Shown one piece after another: positions 36,132-45,055 of a stretch of DNA of 64,000 bases. A model generated the notes under the pieces. The model had not been told where the DNA came from, ran no database searches, and saw only the letters and a list, made by a program, of their open reading frames with translations. The first letter of the stretch is position 1; each line of letters begins with the position of its first letter. The position numbers and the translations under genes were made by a program. The DNA lies in NCBI RefSeq assembly GCF_001425865.1, contig NZ_LMDS01000005.1, positions 248,001 to 312,000 of the forward strand, read 5' to 3'. This DNA comes from Rhizobacter sp. Root404 (GTDB taxonomy: Bacteria; Pseudomonadota; Gammaproteobacteria; Burkholderiales; Burkholderiaceae_C).

Positions 36132-37103
36132 ATGCAACGCAGATTCCTCATCGCCGCCGGCGCCGCCGCCTGGCTCGTCGCCAGCACCGGCGCGTGGGCG
36201 CAGGCCTATCCGAACAAGCCGGTCAAGCTGGTCGTGCCGTTCGCGCCGGGCGGCACCACCGACATCGTCGCCCGGGTGCTCTCCGAGAAGATCAGCGGCC
36301 CGCTCGGGCAGACCTTGATCGTCGAGAACAAGGCCGGCGGCGGCGGCTCGGTCGGCGCCACCGAGACCGCCAAATCGCCACCCGATGGCTACTCGCTCGG
36401 CATGGCCACGGTCTCGACCACGGCCGCGAACCCGGCCATCAACCCGAAGATCCCGTACAACCCGCTGACCGACTTCACGCCGATCATCAACGTCGCCGCC
36501 ACGCCGAACGTGATCGCCGTGCACCCGAGCTTCCCGGCGCGCGACTACAAGGGCTTCCTCGCGGAGCTGAAGAAGAACCCGGGCAAGTACAGCTTCGCCA
36601 GTTCGGGCACCGGCGGCATCGGCCACCTGCAGATGGAGCTGTTCAAGAACCTCTCGGGCACCTTCGTCACGCACATCCCGTACCGCGGCGCGGGCCCGGC
36701 GTTGAACGACACCGTCGCCGGTCAGGTGCCGATGATCTTCGACAACCTGCCGTCGGCGCTGCCCTTCATCAAGGACGGCCGCCTGATCGCGATCGTCGTC
36801 GCCGCGCCGCAGCGCCTGGCCGTGCTGCCGAACGTGCCGACCTTCAAGGAGGTCGGGCTGGAGCCGGTCAACCGCATGGCCTTCTACGGCATCTACGGGC
36901 CCAAGGGCCTGTCCAAGGAGGTCGTCGACAAGGTCAGCGGCGCGGTCAAGAAGACACTGGAAGATCCGGCCGTGAAAAAGCGGATCGAGGAGACCGGCTC
37001 GCTGGTCGTCGCGAATTCGCCGAGCGAGTTCGCGGCCCAGATCGCGGCCGAGTACGAGGTCTACAAGAAGGTCGTCGCGCTGCAGAAGCTGACGCTGGAT
37101 TGA
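36132..37103 (+). CDS. Bug/TctC-family tripartite tricarboxylate transporter-type binding protein
   Basis: 323 residues. A signal peptide ends at GAWAQA, then [20 protein letters not shown], the Bug family signature, and later [26 protein letters not shown] and [12 protein letters not shown]. Bug proteins are the very numerous periplasmic solute-binding proteins of Bordetella and Burkholderiales; most act without a linked TctA/TctB pair, as here. GGAG about 11 bases before the ATG and a TAAACT 38 bases further up could drive it. The stop overlaps the TTG start of xerD (TTGA). Confidence 0.92.
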   Translation: MQRRFLIAAGAAAWLVASTGAWAQAYPNKPVKLVVPFAPGGTTDIVARVLSEKISGPLGQTLIVENKAGGGGSVGATETAKSPPDGYSLGMATVSTTAANPAINPKIPYNPLTDFTPIINVAATPNVIAVHPSFPARDYKGFLAELKKNPGKYSFASSGTGGIGHLQMELFKNLSGTFVTHIPYRGAGPALNDTVAGQVPMIFDNLPSALPFIKDGRLIAIVVAAPQRLAVLPNVPTFKEVGLEPVNRMAFYGIYGPKGLSKEVVDKVSGAVKKTLEDPAVKKRIEETGSLVVANSPSEFAAQIAAEYEVYKKVVALQKLTLD

Positions 37104-38002
37104 GCCCGAAGGAAGAGAGCCGGGCCTCGATCGAGCGCTTCGTCGATGCGCTCTGGATCGAGGACGGTCTCTCGCAGAACACCGTCGCCGCGTACCGCCG
37201 CGACCTGACCCTCTACGCCGACTGGCTCGCCGCCGAGCACGATTGCGCGATCGATGCGACCGGCGAAGCCGAGCTGCTCGGCTACGCGGTCGCGCGCCAC
37301 GCCACCAGCCGCGCCTCGACCGGCAACCGGCGGCTGACGGTCTTCAAGCGCTACTTTCGCTGGGCCTTGCGCGAGCACCGCCTGACCGCCGACCCGACGC
37401 TGCGGCTGGCCAGCGCCAAGCAGCCGCTGCGCGTGCCCAAGACGCTCAGCGAGGCCCAGGTCGAATCACTTCTGCGCGCGCCCGACGTCGACACGCCACT
37501 CGGCCTGCGCGACCGCACGATGCTCGAGCTGATGTACGCGAGCGGGCTGCGCGTCAGCGAGATCGTGACGCTCAAGAGCGTGCACCTGAGCCTGTCCGAT
37601 GGCGCGCTGCGCGTCACCGGCAAGGGCACCAAGGAGCGGCTGGTGCCGTTCGGCGAGGAGGCGCATTCCTGGCTGACACGCTACCTGGCCGAAGGCCGCG
37701 CCGCGATCCTGAAGGGGCAGGCCAGCGACGCGCTGTTCGTCACCGGCCGCGGCGGCCCGATGACGCGGCAGATGTTTTGGAAGCTCGTCAAGGCGCACGC
37801 GCGCCAGGCCGGCGTTCAGGTGCCGCTGTCGCCGCACACGCTGCGCCATGCCTTCGCGACCCACCTGCTGAACCACGGCGCCGACCTTCGGGCGGTGCAG
37901 CTGCTGCTCGGCCATGCCGACATCTCGACCACGACCATCTACACCCATGTCGCACGCGAGCGCCTGAAGGCGCTGCACGCCCAGCATCACCCACGGGGCT
38001 GA
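37100..38002 (+). CDS. xerD: Site-specific tyrosine recombinase XerD
   Basis: 300 residues. With XerC it resolves chromosome dimers at dif. N-terminal SAM-like domain: [20 protein letters not shown] then [13 protein letters not shown]. Catalytic residues are all present: Arg151 in [11 protein letters not shown], Lys in [12 protein letters not shown], His246-x-x-Arg249 in [12 protein letters not shown], His272 in LLGHADI and the nucleophile Tyr281 in TTIYTHV. No ATG exists near the true N-terminus; the TTG overlapping the Bug gene stop gives the normal family length. It is the housekeeping recombinase, not an integrase: no attachment site or phage genes lie nearby. Confidence 0.92.
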   Translation: MSPKEESRASIERFVDALWIEDGLSQNTVAAYRRDLTLYADWLAAEHDCAIDATGEAELLGYAVARHATSRASTGNRRLTVFKRYFRWALREHRLTADPTLRLASAKQPLRVPKTLSEAQVESLLRAPDVDTPLGLRDRTMLELMYASGLRVSEIVTLKSVHLSLSDGALRVTGKGTKERLVPFGEEAHSWLTRYLAEGRAAILKGQASDALFVTGRGGPMTRQMFWKLVKAHARQAGVQVPLSPHTLRHAFATHLLNHGADLRAVQLLLGHADISTTTIYTHVARERLKALHAQHHPRG

Positions 38003-38088
38003 ACGATCCCGGAGCGACCGGAAAAGCGCGCGGATCGCGCCGCTGTTCGCGCCATCGGGACGCCCACGCGGCGCCCAGAATCGTCGTC

Positions 38089-38406
38089 ATGAAGACCAGC
38101 ACCGACACCGCGGCCCACCTGACTCTGTTCGGCATCGAGCTGCGCAGGCCGACCTGGAACGAATTCACCGCCGTCAGCGTGCTGGCGGTCGGCCTGTGGG
38201 TGCTGGCCGTGGGGCTCGCGTTCCGCTTCGGCGCAGGGCTGCAGGCCTTCGACGCGGGCGCGCTGCTGCTGGTCATCGAATGGGGTTGCGTCGCGGCCCG
38301 CGCCGGCGTCCGGCCGGATCGCGGCGCCCGGCATGTGTTCGCGAACGTGGCCGTCAGCGCGCTGCTGGTCGGCGTCTACAGCCTGTCCTGGCACATGCTC
38401 GCCTGA
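38089..38406 (+). CDS. Small membrane protein of unknown function
   Basis: 105 residues. Not recognised. It has three hydrophobic helices: about residues 28-48 (SVLAVGLWVLAVGLAFRF), 56-72 (GALLLVIEWGCVAARAG) and 86-103 (ANVAVSALLVGVYSLSWHML), with an arginine-rich loop (GVRPDRGAR) between the last two. CAGAAT lies seven bases before the ATG, so it may be translated from a leaderless mRNA. It stands alone between xerD and the YeaQ-like gene and has no visible partner. Confidence 0.75.
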   Translation: MKTSTDTAAHLTLFGIELRRPTWNEFTAVSVLAVGLWVLAVGLAFRFGAGLQAFDAGALLLVIEWGCVAARAGVRPDRGARHVFANVAVSALLVGVYSLSWHMLA

Positions 38407-38561
38407 TCCGCGACGGTTCGCCGGGCCGCTCGGCGCGACCGTCGTCCGGGTAGGACTGCGCCGACCCGCGTTCGGCCGAATGGCCGGCTTCGCGCCCCGG
38501 GTGCGCTGCGTACTCTTTGCTTCGACCGGCAATCGGGCGGTCGTTCAAAAACGGAGCAACC

Positions 38562-38831
38562 ATGAACATCATCATTTGGCTGGTAGTAGGGGGTTTGATC
38601 GGCTGGGTCGCGAGCATGCTGATGCGCACCGATGCGCAGCAAGGGGTCATCCTGAACGTCGTCGTCGGCGTGATCGGGGCCTTGCTCGGCGGGTTCCTTC
38701 TGGCGCCGATGTTCGGCACCGGGACGATCAATCAGAACGACTTCAGTCTCGCCAGTCTCGGCGTCTCGCTGCTCGGCGCGGTGATCCTGCTGGCGATCGT
38801 GAACCTCGTGCGACGCGGCACGGCCCGCTGA
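38562..38831 (+). CDS. YeaQ/YmgE/GlsB-family stress-associated membrane protein
   Basis: 89 residues. Three membrane helices: NIIIWLVVGGLIGWVASMLM, NVVVGVIGALLGGFLLAPMF and SLASLGVSLLGAVILLAIVNLVRR. The 'GxxGGxxxG'-rich pattern and 'GWVASMLM+TDAQQG' are characteristic of the transglycosylase-associated family, small envelope proteins often raised by stress. A GGAG five bases before the ATG gives a strong ribosome-binding site. Role is known only in outline. Followed by a stable hairpin. Confidence 0.9.
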   Translation: MNIIIWLVVGGLIGWVASMLMRTDAQQGVILNVVVGVIGALLGGFLLAPMFGTGTINQNDFSLASLGVSLLGAVILLAIVNLVRRGTAR

Positions 38832-38853
38832 CCCGACGGGTTCCCTGTTTCGG

Positions 38854-38878
38854 CGACCGCAGCTTCGGCTGCGGTTCG
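38854..38878 (+). terminator. Hairpin terminator after the YeaQ-like gene
   Basis: ACCGCAGC (38856-38863), loop TTCG, and GCTGCGGT (38868-38875) make a perfect 8-bp stem with a UUCG-type tetraloop, extended by two more pairs past a bulge, then TCGTTT. This is a strong hairpin 20 bases after the stop, with only a short T-tract. The rest of the 243-base gap to the next gene holds no other feature I can support. Confidence 0.6.
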
Positions 38879-39074
38879 TCGTTTCGCGACTTCAAACAGG
38901 CGGGTGTGCTGGCCTCGGTCGCGAAGGAAGCGCGGCGCGGCGCGTTCTTGAGGCATGAAATCGGCAGGTAGGGGGCATGCGGGTTCTACCACGGTGCATC
39001 TGCGTGTTTCCACTACGCCCGGCGACGCGGGCGAGCGCGTAGCCTGACGGGTCGCCCCGTTCCCGTTCCGCGCC

Positions 39075-39986
39075 ATGCCTTCAGCCGCCCGCTCCATCCG
39101 TGCCAACGGCATCGATCTGACGTTCGACACCTTCGGCGATCGCGCGCATCCGCCGGTGCTGCTGATCATGGGGTTGGGGGTGCAGATGATCGGCTGGGAC
39201 GACGCGTTCTGTGCCGAGCTGGCCGGCCGCGGGCGCTGGGTCGTGCGCTTCGACAACCGCGACGTCGGCCTGTCCACGAAGTTCAACGAGGCCGGCGTGC
39301 CGGACATCGGGCAGCTGCTCCACGCGGCGCTGCTCGGCCAGCCCGTCACGGTGCCGTATCGGCTGACCGACATGGCGGCCGATGCCATCGGGCTGCTCGA
39401 CGCGCTGGCGATCGACGCTGCGCATGTCGTCGGCGTCTCGATGGGCGGTGCGATCGCGCAGACGATGGCGATCGAGCACCCGCAGCGGCTGCGCACGCTG
39501 ACCTCGATCATGGCGACCAGCGGACACCCCGCGCTGCCGCCGCCGACGCCCGAGGCGATGCAGGCGCTGCTGACGCCGACGCCTCTCGACTACCCGGGCT
39601 ACCTCGCGCGCTACCTCAAGACCTGGAACCTGCTGCGCGCCGGCAGCTTCCCGCTCGACGAGGCGCGTGACGAAGAGCGCGCGAAGGCCGCGTTCGACCG
39701 CGGCCTGAATCCGCCCGGCGTCGCGCGCCAGCTGGCCGCGATCATCGCGTCGGGCAGCCGGCGCGCGGCGCTCGCCGGCGTGCGCACCCCCACGCTCGTG
39801 ATCCACGGCGACGCCGACCCGCTGGTGCCGCTGGCGCACGGGCAGGACGTGGCCGCCGCAGTGCCGGGCGCGCGGATCGACATCGTGCCCGGGATGGGCC
39901 ACGCGCTGCCGATCTCGCTGTGGCCGCGCCTCATCGACGCGATCGCCGCACACACCGCGCATACCGCGAAGCCGCAGATTTCTTGA
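39075..39986 (+). CDS. Alpha/beta hydrolase (haloperoxidase/lipase-like)
   Basis: 303 residues. LLIMGLGVQMIGWDDAF is the oxyanion region, RFDNRDVGLSTKF the next strand, VVGVSMGGAIAQTMAIEHPQ the nucleophile elbow (Ser in GVSMGG), IHGDADPLVPL the Asp, and GMGHALPISL the His. This matches the 'alpha/beta hydrolase' group often found beside wax/triacylglycerol synthases. It ends 11 bases before the WS/DGAT gene, with which it is probably co-transcribed, so it may hydrolyse the stored esters or their precursors; that is inference from context. Confidence 0.88.
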   Translation: MPSAARSIRANGIDLTFDTFGDRAHPPVLLIMGLGVQMIGWDDAFCAELAGRGRWVVRFDNRDVGLSTKFNEAGVPDIGQLLHAALLGQPVTVPYRLTDMAADAIGLLDALAIDAAHVVGVSMGGAIAQTMAIEHPQRLRTLTSIMATSGHPALPPPTPEAMQALLTPTPLDYPGYLARYLKTWNLLRAGSFPLDEARDEERAKAAFDRGLNPPGVARQLAAIIASGSRRAALAGVRTPTLVIHGDADPLVPLAHGQDVAAAVPGARIDIVPGMGHALPISLWPRLIDAIAAHTAHTAKPQIS

Positions 39987-39997
39987 CAGGACGAACC

Positions 39998-41608
39998 ATG
40001 GACCACCTCAGCAGCGTCGACGCTTCCTTCCTCCACCTCGAGACGCCCGAGACGCCGATGCACGTCGGCAGCCTGATGCTGTTCGAGCTGCCGGCCGGCT
40101 ACGAGGGCGACTACTTTGAGGACGTGAAGGCGATGATCGCCGCGCGCTTCCACCTGTGCAGCATCTTCCACCGCAAGCTCGCGCAGATGCCGTTCGAGCT
40201 GACCGATCCGGTCTGGATCGAGGACGACGACGTCGACCTCGACTACCACGTGCGCAGCGTCACCCTGCGCAAGCCCGGCTCGATGGCGCAGCTCGAACAG
40301 CTCATCGCCCGATTGCACGCCACGCTGCTCGACCGCAGCCGCCCGCTGTGGGAGGTCTATGTGATCGAGGGGCTGGGCAATGGCCAGATCGCCTACTACA
40401 CCAAGGCCCACCACAGCGGTATCGACGGCAAGGCCGGCGTCGAACTGGCGAAGGTGTTCTACGACATGTCGCCGGCGGTGCGCGAGGTCAAGCCACCGCG
40501 CCACACCCGCGCCACGGCGAACTACCAGCTCGGCGTGGCTGAACTGCTGCAGGCCGCCGTTTCCAACACCGCCAAACAGTACTTGAAGGCCGCGAAGATG
40601 CTGCCGAAGGCCGCGCGGGCGATCGGTGCCGGCGCGAAGATCGTCGCGTCACGCAAGACCGCGCCCGGCGCCCGCAGCCTGCGCCTCGGCATGGCGCCGA
40701 AGACGATCTTCAACGCGTCGATCACCAACCAGCGTTCGTACGCGACGATGTCGCTGCCGCTGGGCGAGATGAAGGCCCTGGGCAAGCGCGTCGGCGGCAC
40801 CGTCAACACGGTGGTGATGGCGATGTGCGCGAGCGCGCTGCGGCAGTTCCTGCTCGAGCGCGACCTGCTGCCGGCCAAGTCGCTGATCGCCTCGGTGCCC
40901 GTCAGCCTGCGCAGCGCCGACGACAGCTCGATGAACAACCAGGTCTCGATGATCCGCGTCGACCTGGCGACCGACCTGGCCGATCCGGCGGCGCGCTTCA
41001 AGGCGATCCACGCGTCGTCGGAAGACGCGAAGGCCGTGGTCAGCACGTTGAAACCGGTGCTCGGGACCGACGTGCCGATCACCGGCTCGCCGTGGCTGAT
41101 GACCGGGCTGGCCTCGCTGTTCGGCCGCTCGGGCCTGGCGAACCGGCTGCCGGCGATGGGCAACGTCACGATCTCCAACGTGCCGGGCCTGCCGATGGAG
41201 CTCTACATGGCCGGCGCGAAGATGCTGCACTTCTACCCGGTCTCGATCCCGTACCACGCGGCGGCACTGAACATCACGGTGCAGAGCTACGCCGGCACGA
41301 TGGAGTTCGGCATCACCGCCTGCCGCCGCGTGCTGTCGCAGGCCGAGGCGCACGAGCTGATCGAGCTGTTGAAGGTCGGGCTGCGGGAGATCGAGGCGCT
41401 GGAGCCGGTTGCCGCTGTCGCCGAGGTGGCAGAAGTCGCCACGGCGCCAGCCGCAGAATCGGAGCCGGCCAAGCGGGCGCGGGCGCCGGCGCGCAAGACG
41501 CGCGCGACGGCCAAGCCGGCCGCCAAGGCAGCGCCGAAGACCGCGGCCAAGCCTGCCGTCAAACCTGCCGCCAAGCCGCGTGCGCGACAGCGCGCCGCGA
41601 GTGCCTGA
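39998..41608 (+). CDS. Wax ester synthase/diacylglycerol acyltransferase (WS/DGAT)
   Basis: 536 residues. Acyl-CoA-dependent synthase of storage wax esters or triacylglycerols. Motif I, HHSGIDGKAG, contains the catalytic His138-His139 and Asp143 of HHxxxDG. LDYHVRSVTLRKPGS, AQLEQLIARLHA and SNVPGLPMELYMAGA follow the family pattern, and VQSYAGTMEFGITACR ends the core near residue 460. An unusual tail of about 45 residues follows, rich in Lys, Ala, Pro and Arg (KRARAPARKTRATAKPAAKA and repeats of AKPA), like a histone H1 tail. AGGAC eight bases before the ATG. Coupled to the upstream hydrolase. Confidence 0.9.
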   Translation: MDHLSSVDASFLHLETPETPMHVGSLMLFELPAGYEGDYFEDVKAMIAARFHLCSIFHRKLAQMPFELTDPVWIEDDDVDLDYHVRSVTLRKPGSMAQLEQLIARLHATLLDRSRPLWEVYVIEGLGNGQIAYYTKAHHSGIDGKAGVELAKVFYDMSPAVREVKPPRHTRATANYQLGVAELLQAAVSNTAKQYLKAAKMLPKAARAIGAGAKIVASRKTAPGARSLRLGMAPKTIFNASITNQRSYATMSLPLGEMKALGKRVGGTVNTVVMAMCASALRQFLLERDLLPAKSLIASVPVSLRSADDSSMNNQVSMIRVDLATDLADPAARFKAIHASSEDAKAVVSTLKPVLGTDVPITGSPWLMTGLASLFGRSGLANRLPAMGNVTISNVPGLPMELYMAGAKMLHFYPVSIPYHAAALNITVQSYAGTMEFGITACRRVLSQAEAHELIELLKVGLREIEALEPVAAVAEVAEVATAPAAESEPAKRARAPARKTRATAKPAAKAAPKTAAKPAVKPAAKPRARQRAASA

Positions 41609-41631
41609 CCTGACGTTTCGTGGAGTTCCCG

Positions 41632-42882
41632 ATGATCAAACGCTCGCTACTCGCCATGGCCGCGGCGCTCGCCCTGGGGCACGCCCCGGTCCGCGCTGCA
41701 CCGGACGCGAAAGTCATGGCTGCCGCCACCGCCGCCCAGCCGGCCGTCGTCGACACCCTGAAGAGCCTGGTGATGATCGAGAGCGGCAGCAGCGACGTCG
41801 ACGGCCTCGCGAAGATCGCCACGCTGCTCGACGACCGCCTGAAGGCGCTCGGCTTCAAGACCGAACGTCGCAAGGCCACGCCCGGCGTCGGCGCCGACAT
41901 CGTGGTGGGCACGCTCACCGGCAGCGGCAAGCGCAGGATCGTGCTGCAGGCCCACATGGACACCGTGTACGAGAAGGGCATCCTGCAGAGCCAGCCGTAC
42001 AAGCAGGACGGCAACAAGCTCTACGGCCCCGGCATCGCCGACGACAAGGGCGGCATCGCGGTCATCCTGCATGCGCTGCAGATCCTGAAGGACGCGGGCT
42101 GGAAGGACTACGCCACGCTGACCGTGCTGTTCAACCCCGACGAGGAGATCGGCTCGCGCGGATCGGGCGAGTTCATCTCGGCCACCGCGGACCAGGCCGA
42201 CGTGGTGCTGTCGTTCGAGCCGACCGCGGCGAAGGCGGTCGCGAAGGGCGAGTCGCTGCTGCTGGGTGCGGCCGGCATCGCCGCGGTCACGCTGGAGGTC
42301 AAGGGCCGGGCCGCGCATGCGGGTGCCGCCCCCGACATGGGCCGCAACGCGATCATCGAGATCTCGCACCAGATGCTGCAGACCCGCGACATCGCGAAGG
42401 ACATCCCGGGCGCGACGCTGAACTGGACCAACGTGGTCTCGAACAAGGCGACCAACCAGATTCCCGAACTCGCGGTCGCGAAGGGCGACGTGCGGATCAC
42501 CGTGCCGGGCGCCGAGGAGAAGCTCAACGCGGCGCTGCAGGCCAAGCTCGCGAGCAGCAAGCTGGTGCCCGACACCGTGACGACCGCGAAGCTCGAAGTG
42601 GGGCGCCCGGCGTTCGTCGCCGGCGCACCGGGCCGCGCGCTGGCCGAGCGCGCGCAGGCCATCTACAGGGAAATGGACCGCGAGCTCGGCCTCGTGCCGA
42701 TGACGGGCGGCGGGACCGACGCCGCGTTCGCGCGACGCTCCGGCAAGGCCACCGTCGTCGAGAGCTTCGGCCTCGCCGGCTTCGGCTACCACGCCCGTGA
42801 CGAATACATCGAACTCGACTCGATCGTGCCGCGGCTCTATCTGGTGACGCGGCTGCTGACGGAGATCGGCAAGCAGCCTTGA
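41632..42882 (+). CDS. Exported M20-family metallopeptidase (glutamate carboxypeptidase-like)
   Basis: 416 residues. A signal peptide (IKRSLLAMAAALALGHAPVRA) indicates export to the periplasm. The two-zinc site is intact: His in VLQAHMDTVYEKG, Asp in GPGIADDKGG, the Glu pair in NPDEEIGSRGSG, the acidic residue in LSFEPT, and the last His in GFGYHARDEYIEL. The dimerisation insert and general length match carboxypeptidase G2-like enzymes that remove C-terminal glutamate from folates or peptides. I use ATG 41632 because the GTGGAG upstream serves as its ribosome-binding site; a GTG at 41620 is the alternative. Confidence 0.9.
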   Translation: MIKRSLLAMAAALALGHAPVRAAPDAKVMAAATAAQPAVVDTLKSLVMIESGSSDVDGLAKIATLLDDRLKALGFKTERRKATPGVGADIVVGTLTGSGKRRIVLQAHMDTVYEKGILQSQPYKQDGNKLYGPGIADDKGGIAVILHALQILKDAGWKDYATLTVLFNPDEEIGSRGSGEFISATADQADVVLSFEPTAAKAVAKGESLLLGAAGIAAVTLEVKGRAAHAGAAPDMGRNAIIEISHQMLQTRDIAKDIPGATLNWTNVVSNKATNQIPELAVAKGDVRITVPGAEEKLNAALQAKLASSKLVPDTVTTAKLEVGRPAFVAGAPGRALAERAQAIYREMDRELGLVPMTGGGTDAAFARRSGKATVVESFGLAGFGYHARDEYIELDSIVPRLYLVTRLLTEIGKQP

Positions 42883-42939
42883 GATCGTTGGGGGTCGCGG
42901 AGCGAGCCGAGCGCCCCAGGCGGCATCGTGTGCCGACCG
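42883..42939. repeat. GC-rich intergenic element between the peptidase and GNAT genes
   Basis: The 57-base convergent gap contains GGGGGTCGCGGAGCGAGCCGA GCGCCCC-like sequence (split here) with short inverted segments, similar in style to the element at 18693-18737. It could be a loose bidirectional terminator. No perfect stem longer than six pairs is evident. Confidence 0.3.
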
Positions 42940-43446
42940 TCAAATGACGGTCGCGTAACGCAGTTCCTCGATCTCGCGTCCGCCGAGAGTGAAGCGCTGC
43001 GAAGACGCGGGCTCGACAGCGAACCCCGCCCGTTCGTAGAAGCGCATCGCCCGCGCGTTGCCGGCGAGCACCCACAGGATCACCGACTTGAACCCCCGCT
43101 CGGCGAGACGCGTGCGCGCAGCCAGCCACAACGCCCGGCCTGCGCCGGTCGAGACGTGGGGCGGGTCGAGGTAGATCGCCCACAGCTCGCCGATGTCAGC
43201 CGCTGCGCCCTTGTCGCGTGCCGCACCGAACGAGACCCAGCCGATCACGCGAGCCTCGCGGCGCGCGACCAGCAGTTCCGGCTGCCCCGCCGCGATCGCC
43301 TCGCGCCACATCGCCTCGCGCTCGTCGACCGAGAGCGACGCGAGATGGTCGTCGGGCATGATGCCGACATACGCCGCGCGCCACGCGTCGACGTGGATCT
43401 GCGCGATCGCGCGGGCGTCGTCCGCCGCGGCCGGCTCGATCAGCAT
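42940..43446 (-). CDS. GNAT-family N-acetyltransferase
   Basis: 168 residues. A single GNAT fold: IAQIHVDAWRAAYVGIMPDD at the N-terminus, GWVSFGAARDKGAAADIGEL, the acetyl-CoA pyrophosphate loop in YLDPPHVSTGAGRALWLAAR (Q/RxxGxG/A-like, here STGAGRA), and NARAMRFYERAGFA at the end. The pattern 'HV.AWR.AY.G..P...L' is typical of small-molecule or protein N-acetyltransferases of this broad family. It lies 16 bases after the fumarase gene on the same strand and is likely co-transcribed, although no functional link is known. Confidence 0.88.
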   Translation of the reverse strand: MLIEPAAADDARAIAQIHVDAWRAAYVGIMPDDHLASLSVDEREAMWREAIAAGQPELLVARREARVIGWVSFGAARDKGAAADIGELWAIYLDPPHVSTGAGRALWLAARTRLAERGFKSVILWVLAGNARAMRFYERAGFAVEPASSQRFTLGGREIEELRYATVI

Positions 43447-43462
43447 GGCCGTGTTCGAGCGC

Positions 43463-45001
43463 TCAGGCCACCGCGACCGGGATCTTGCCGATGCTCGAGC
43501 GGATCCTGGCTTCCCATTCCTTCGGCCCGGTCTCGTGCACCGAGACGCCGTTGGAATCGACCGCGACGGTGACCGGCATGTCCGTGACGTCGAACTCGTA
43601 GATCGCTTCCATGCCCAGGTCGGCGAAGCCGACGACCTCGGCATGCTGGATGGCCTTCGAGACGAGATAGGCCGCGCCGCCCACCGCCATCAGGTACGCG
43701 CTCTGGTGCTTCTTGATCGCCTCGATGCCGGCCGGCCCGCGCTCGGCCTTGCCGATCATCCCGATCAGTCCGGTCTGCGCCAGCATCATCTCGGTGAACT
43801 TGTCCATCCGCGTCGCCGTGGTCGGGCCGGCCGGGCCGACGACCTCGTCGCGCACCGGATCGACCGGGCCGACGTAATAGATCACCCGGTTCGTGAAGTC
43901 CACCGGCAGCTTCTCGCCCTTGGCGAGCATGTCCTGGATGCGCTTGTGCGCGGCGTCGCGGCCGGTCAGCATCTTGCCGCTGAGCAGCAGCGTGTCGCCC
44001 GGCTTCCACGCGGCGACCTGCTCTTTCGTCAGCGTGTTCAGGTCGACCTTCTTGGACCGGTTGTAGTCGGGTGCCCACTTCACGTCGGGCCACAGGTCCA
44101 GGCTCGGCGGCGTCAGGTAGGCCGCACCCGAGCCGTCCAGCACGAAATGGGCGTGGCGCGTGGCGGCGCAGTTCGGGATCATCGCGACCGGCTTGCTCGC
44201 GGCGTGGGTCGGGTAGGTCGCGATCTTCACGTCGAGCACCGTCGTCAGCCCGCCCAGGCCCTGCGCGCCGATGCCCAGCGCGTTGATCTTGTCGCACAGC
44301 TCGATGCGCAGTTCCTCGAGCTTGTTCTGCGGGCCGCGAGCCTTCAGCTCGTACATGTCGATGTCTTCCATCAGGCTCTGCTTGGCCATCAGCATCGCGC
44401 GCTCGGCGGTGCCGCCGATGCCGATGCCCAGCATGCCCGGCGGGCACCAGCCGGCACCCATCGTCGGCACCGTCTTCATGACCCAGTCGACCAGCGAGTC
44501 GCTCGGGTTCATCATCACGAACTTGCTCTTGTTCTCGCTGCCGCCGCCCTTGGCGGCGACCTGCACGTCCACCGTGTTGCCCGGCACCAGCGTCATGTGG
44601 ATCACCGCGGGCGTGTTGTCCTTGGTGTTCTTGCGCTCGAAGTGCGGGTCGGCCACGATGCTCGCGCGCAGCACGTTGTCGGGGTTCAGGTAGCCCTGGC
44701 GCACGCCGTCGTTCACGGCCTCCTCGATGCCGGCCGGGAAACCCTCGAAGCGCACGTCCATGCCGATCTTCAGGAACACGTTGACGATGCCGGTGTCCTG
44801 GCAGATCGGGCGGCGGCCCTCGGCGCACATCTTCGAGTTCGTCAGGATCTGCGCGATCGCGTCCTTCGCCGCCGGGCTCTGCTCGGCCTCGTAGGCGCGC
44901 GCGAGGTGGGCGATGTAGTCGGCCGGGTGGTAGTAGCTGATGTACTGCAGCGCGCCGGCGACGCTCTCGACGAGGTCGGCATAGCGGATCGTGGTGGTCA
45001 T
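43463..45001 (-). CDS. fumA: Class I fumarate hydratase (iron-sulfur)
   Basis: 512 residues. Interconverts fumarate and malate in the TCA cycle using an oxygen-sensitive 4Fe-4S cluster. Cluster cysteines are visible in NSKMCAEGRRPICQDTG, in AGWCPPGMLGIGIGG and in MIPNCAATRHAHF. The alpha and beta domains are in one chain (the beta part begins near YLTPPSLDLWPDVKW), as in FumA/FumB. DKFTEMMLAQTGLIGMIGK and SAYLMAVGGAAYLVSKAI complete the pattern. The start is the ATG giving MTTTIRYADLVES. It is divergent from nhaA across a 54-base gap. Confidence 0.94.
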   Translation of the reverse strand: MTTTIRYADLVESVAGALQYISYYHPADYIAHLARAYEAEQSPAAKDAIAQILTNSKMCAEGRRPICQDTGIVNVFLKIGMDVRFEGFPAGIEEAVNDGVRQGYLNPDNVLRASIVADPHFERKNTKDNTPAVIHMTLVPGNTVDVQVAAKGGGSENKSKFVMMNPSDSLVDWVMKTVPTMGAGWCPPGMLGIGIGGTAERAMLMAKQSLMEDIDMYELKARGPQNKLEELRIELCDKINALGIGAQGLGGLTTVLDVKIATYPTHAASKPVAMIPNCAATRHAHFVLDGSGAAYLTPPSLDLWPDVKWAPDYNRSKKVDLNTLTKEQVAAWKPGDTLLLSGKMLTGRDAAHKRIQDMLAKGEKLPVDFTNRVIYYVGPVDPVRDEVVGPAGPTTATRMDKFTEMMLAQTGLIGMIGKAERGPAGIEAIKKHQSAYLMAVGGAAYLVSKAIQHAEVVGFADLGMEAIYEFDVTDMPVTVAVDSNGVSVHETGPKEWEARIRSSIGKIPVAVA

Positions 45002-45014
45002 GGGGGTGGGCTCG

Positions 45015-45020
45015 TTGACA
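45015..45020 (+). promoter_or_regulatory. TTGACA -35 candidate before nhaA
   Basis: A perfect TTGACA lies 36 bases before the nhaA GTG in the short fumA-nhaA gap. A convincing -10 at 16-18 bases is not visible (TTTACT lies nearer, at 45033), so the assignment is tentative. Confidence 0.3.
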
Positions 45021-45055
45021 ATGCCCCTCAAGTTTACTGAACCGAGGACGCTCAC

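Noticed and set aside
37100..38002. Phage or integron integrase
   Set aside because: The protein has XerD length and motifs, and there is no attachment site, integron cassette or phage gene nearby.
45015..45040. Full sigma-70 promoter for nhaA
   Set aside because: TTGACA is perfect, but no -10 box occurs at 16-18 bases, so only the -35 candidate is listed with low confidence.
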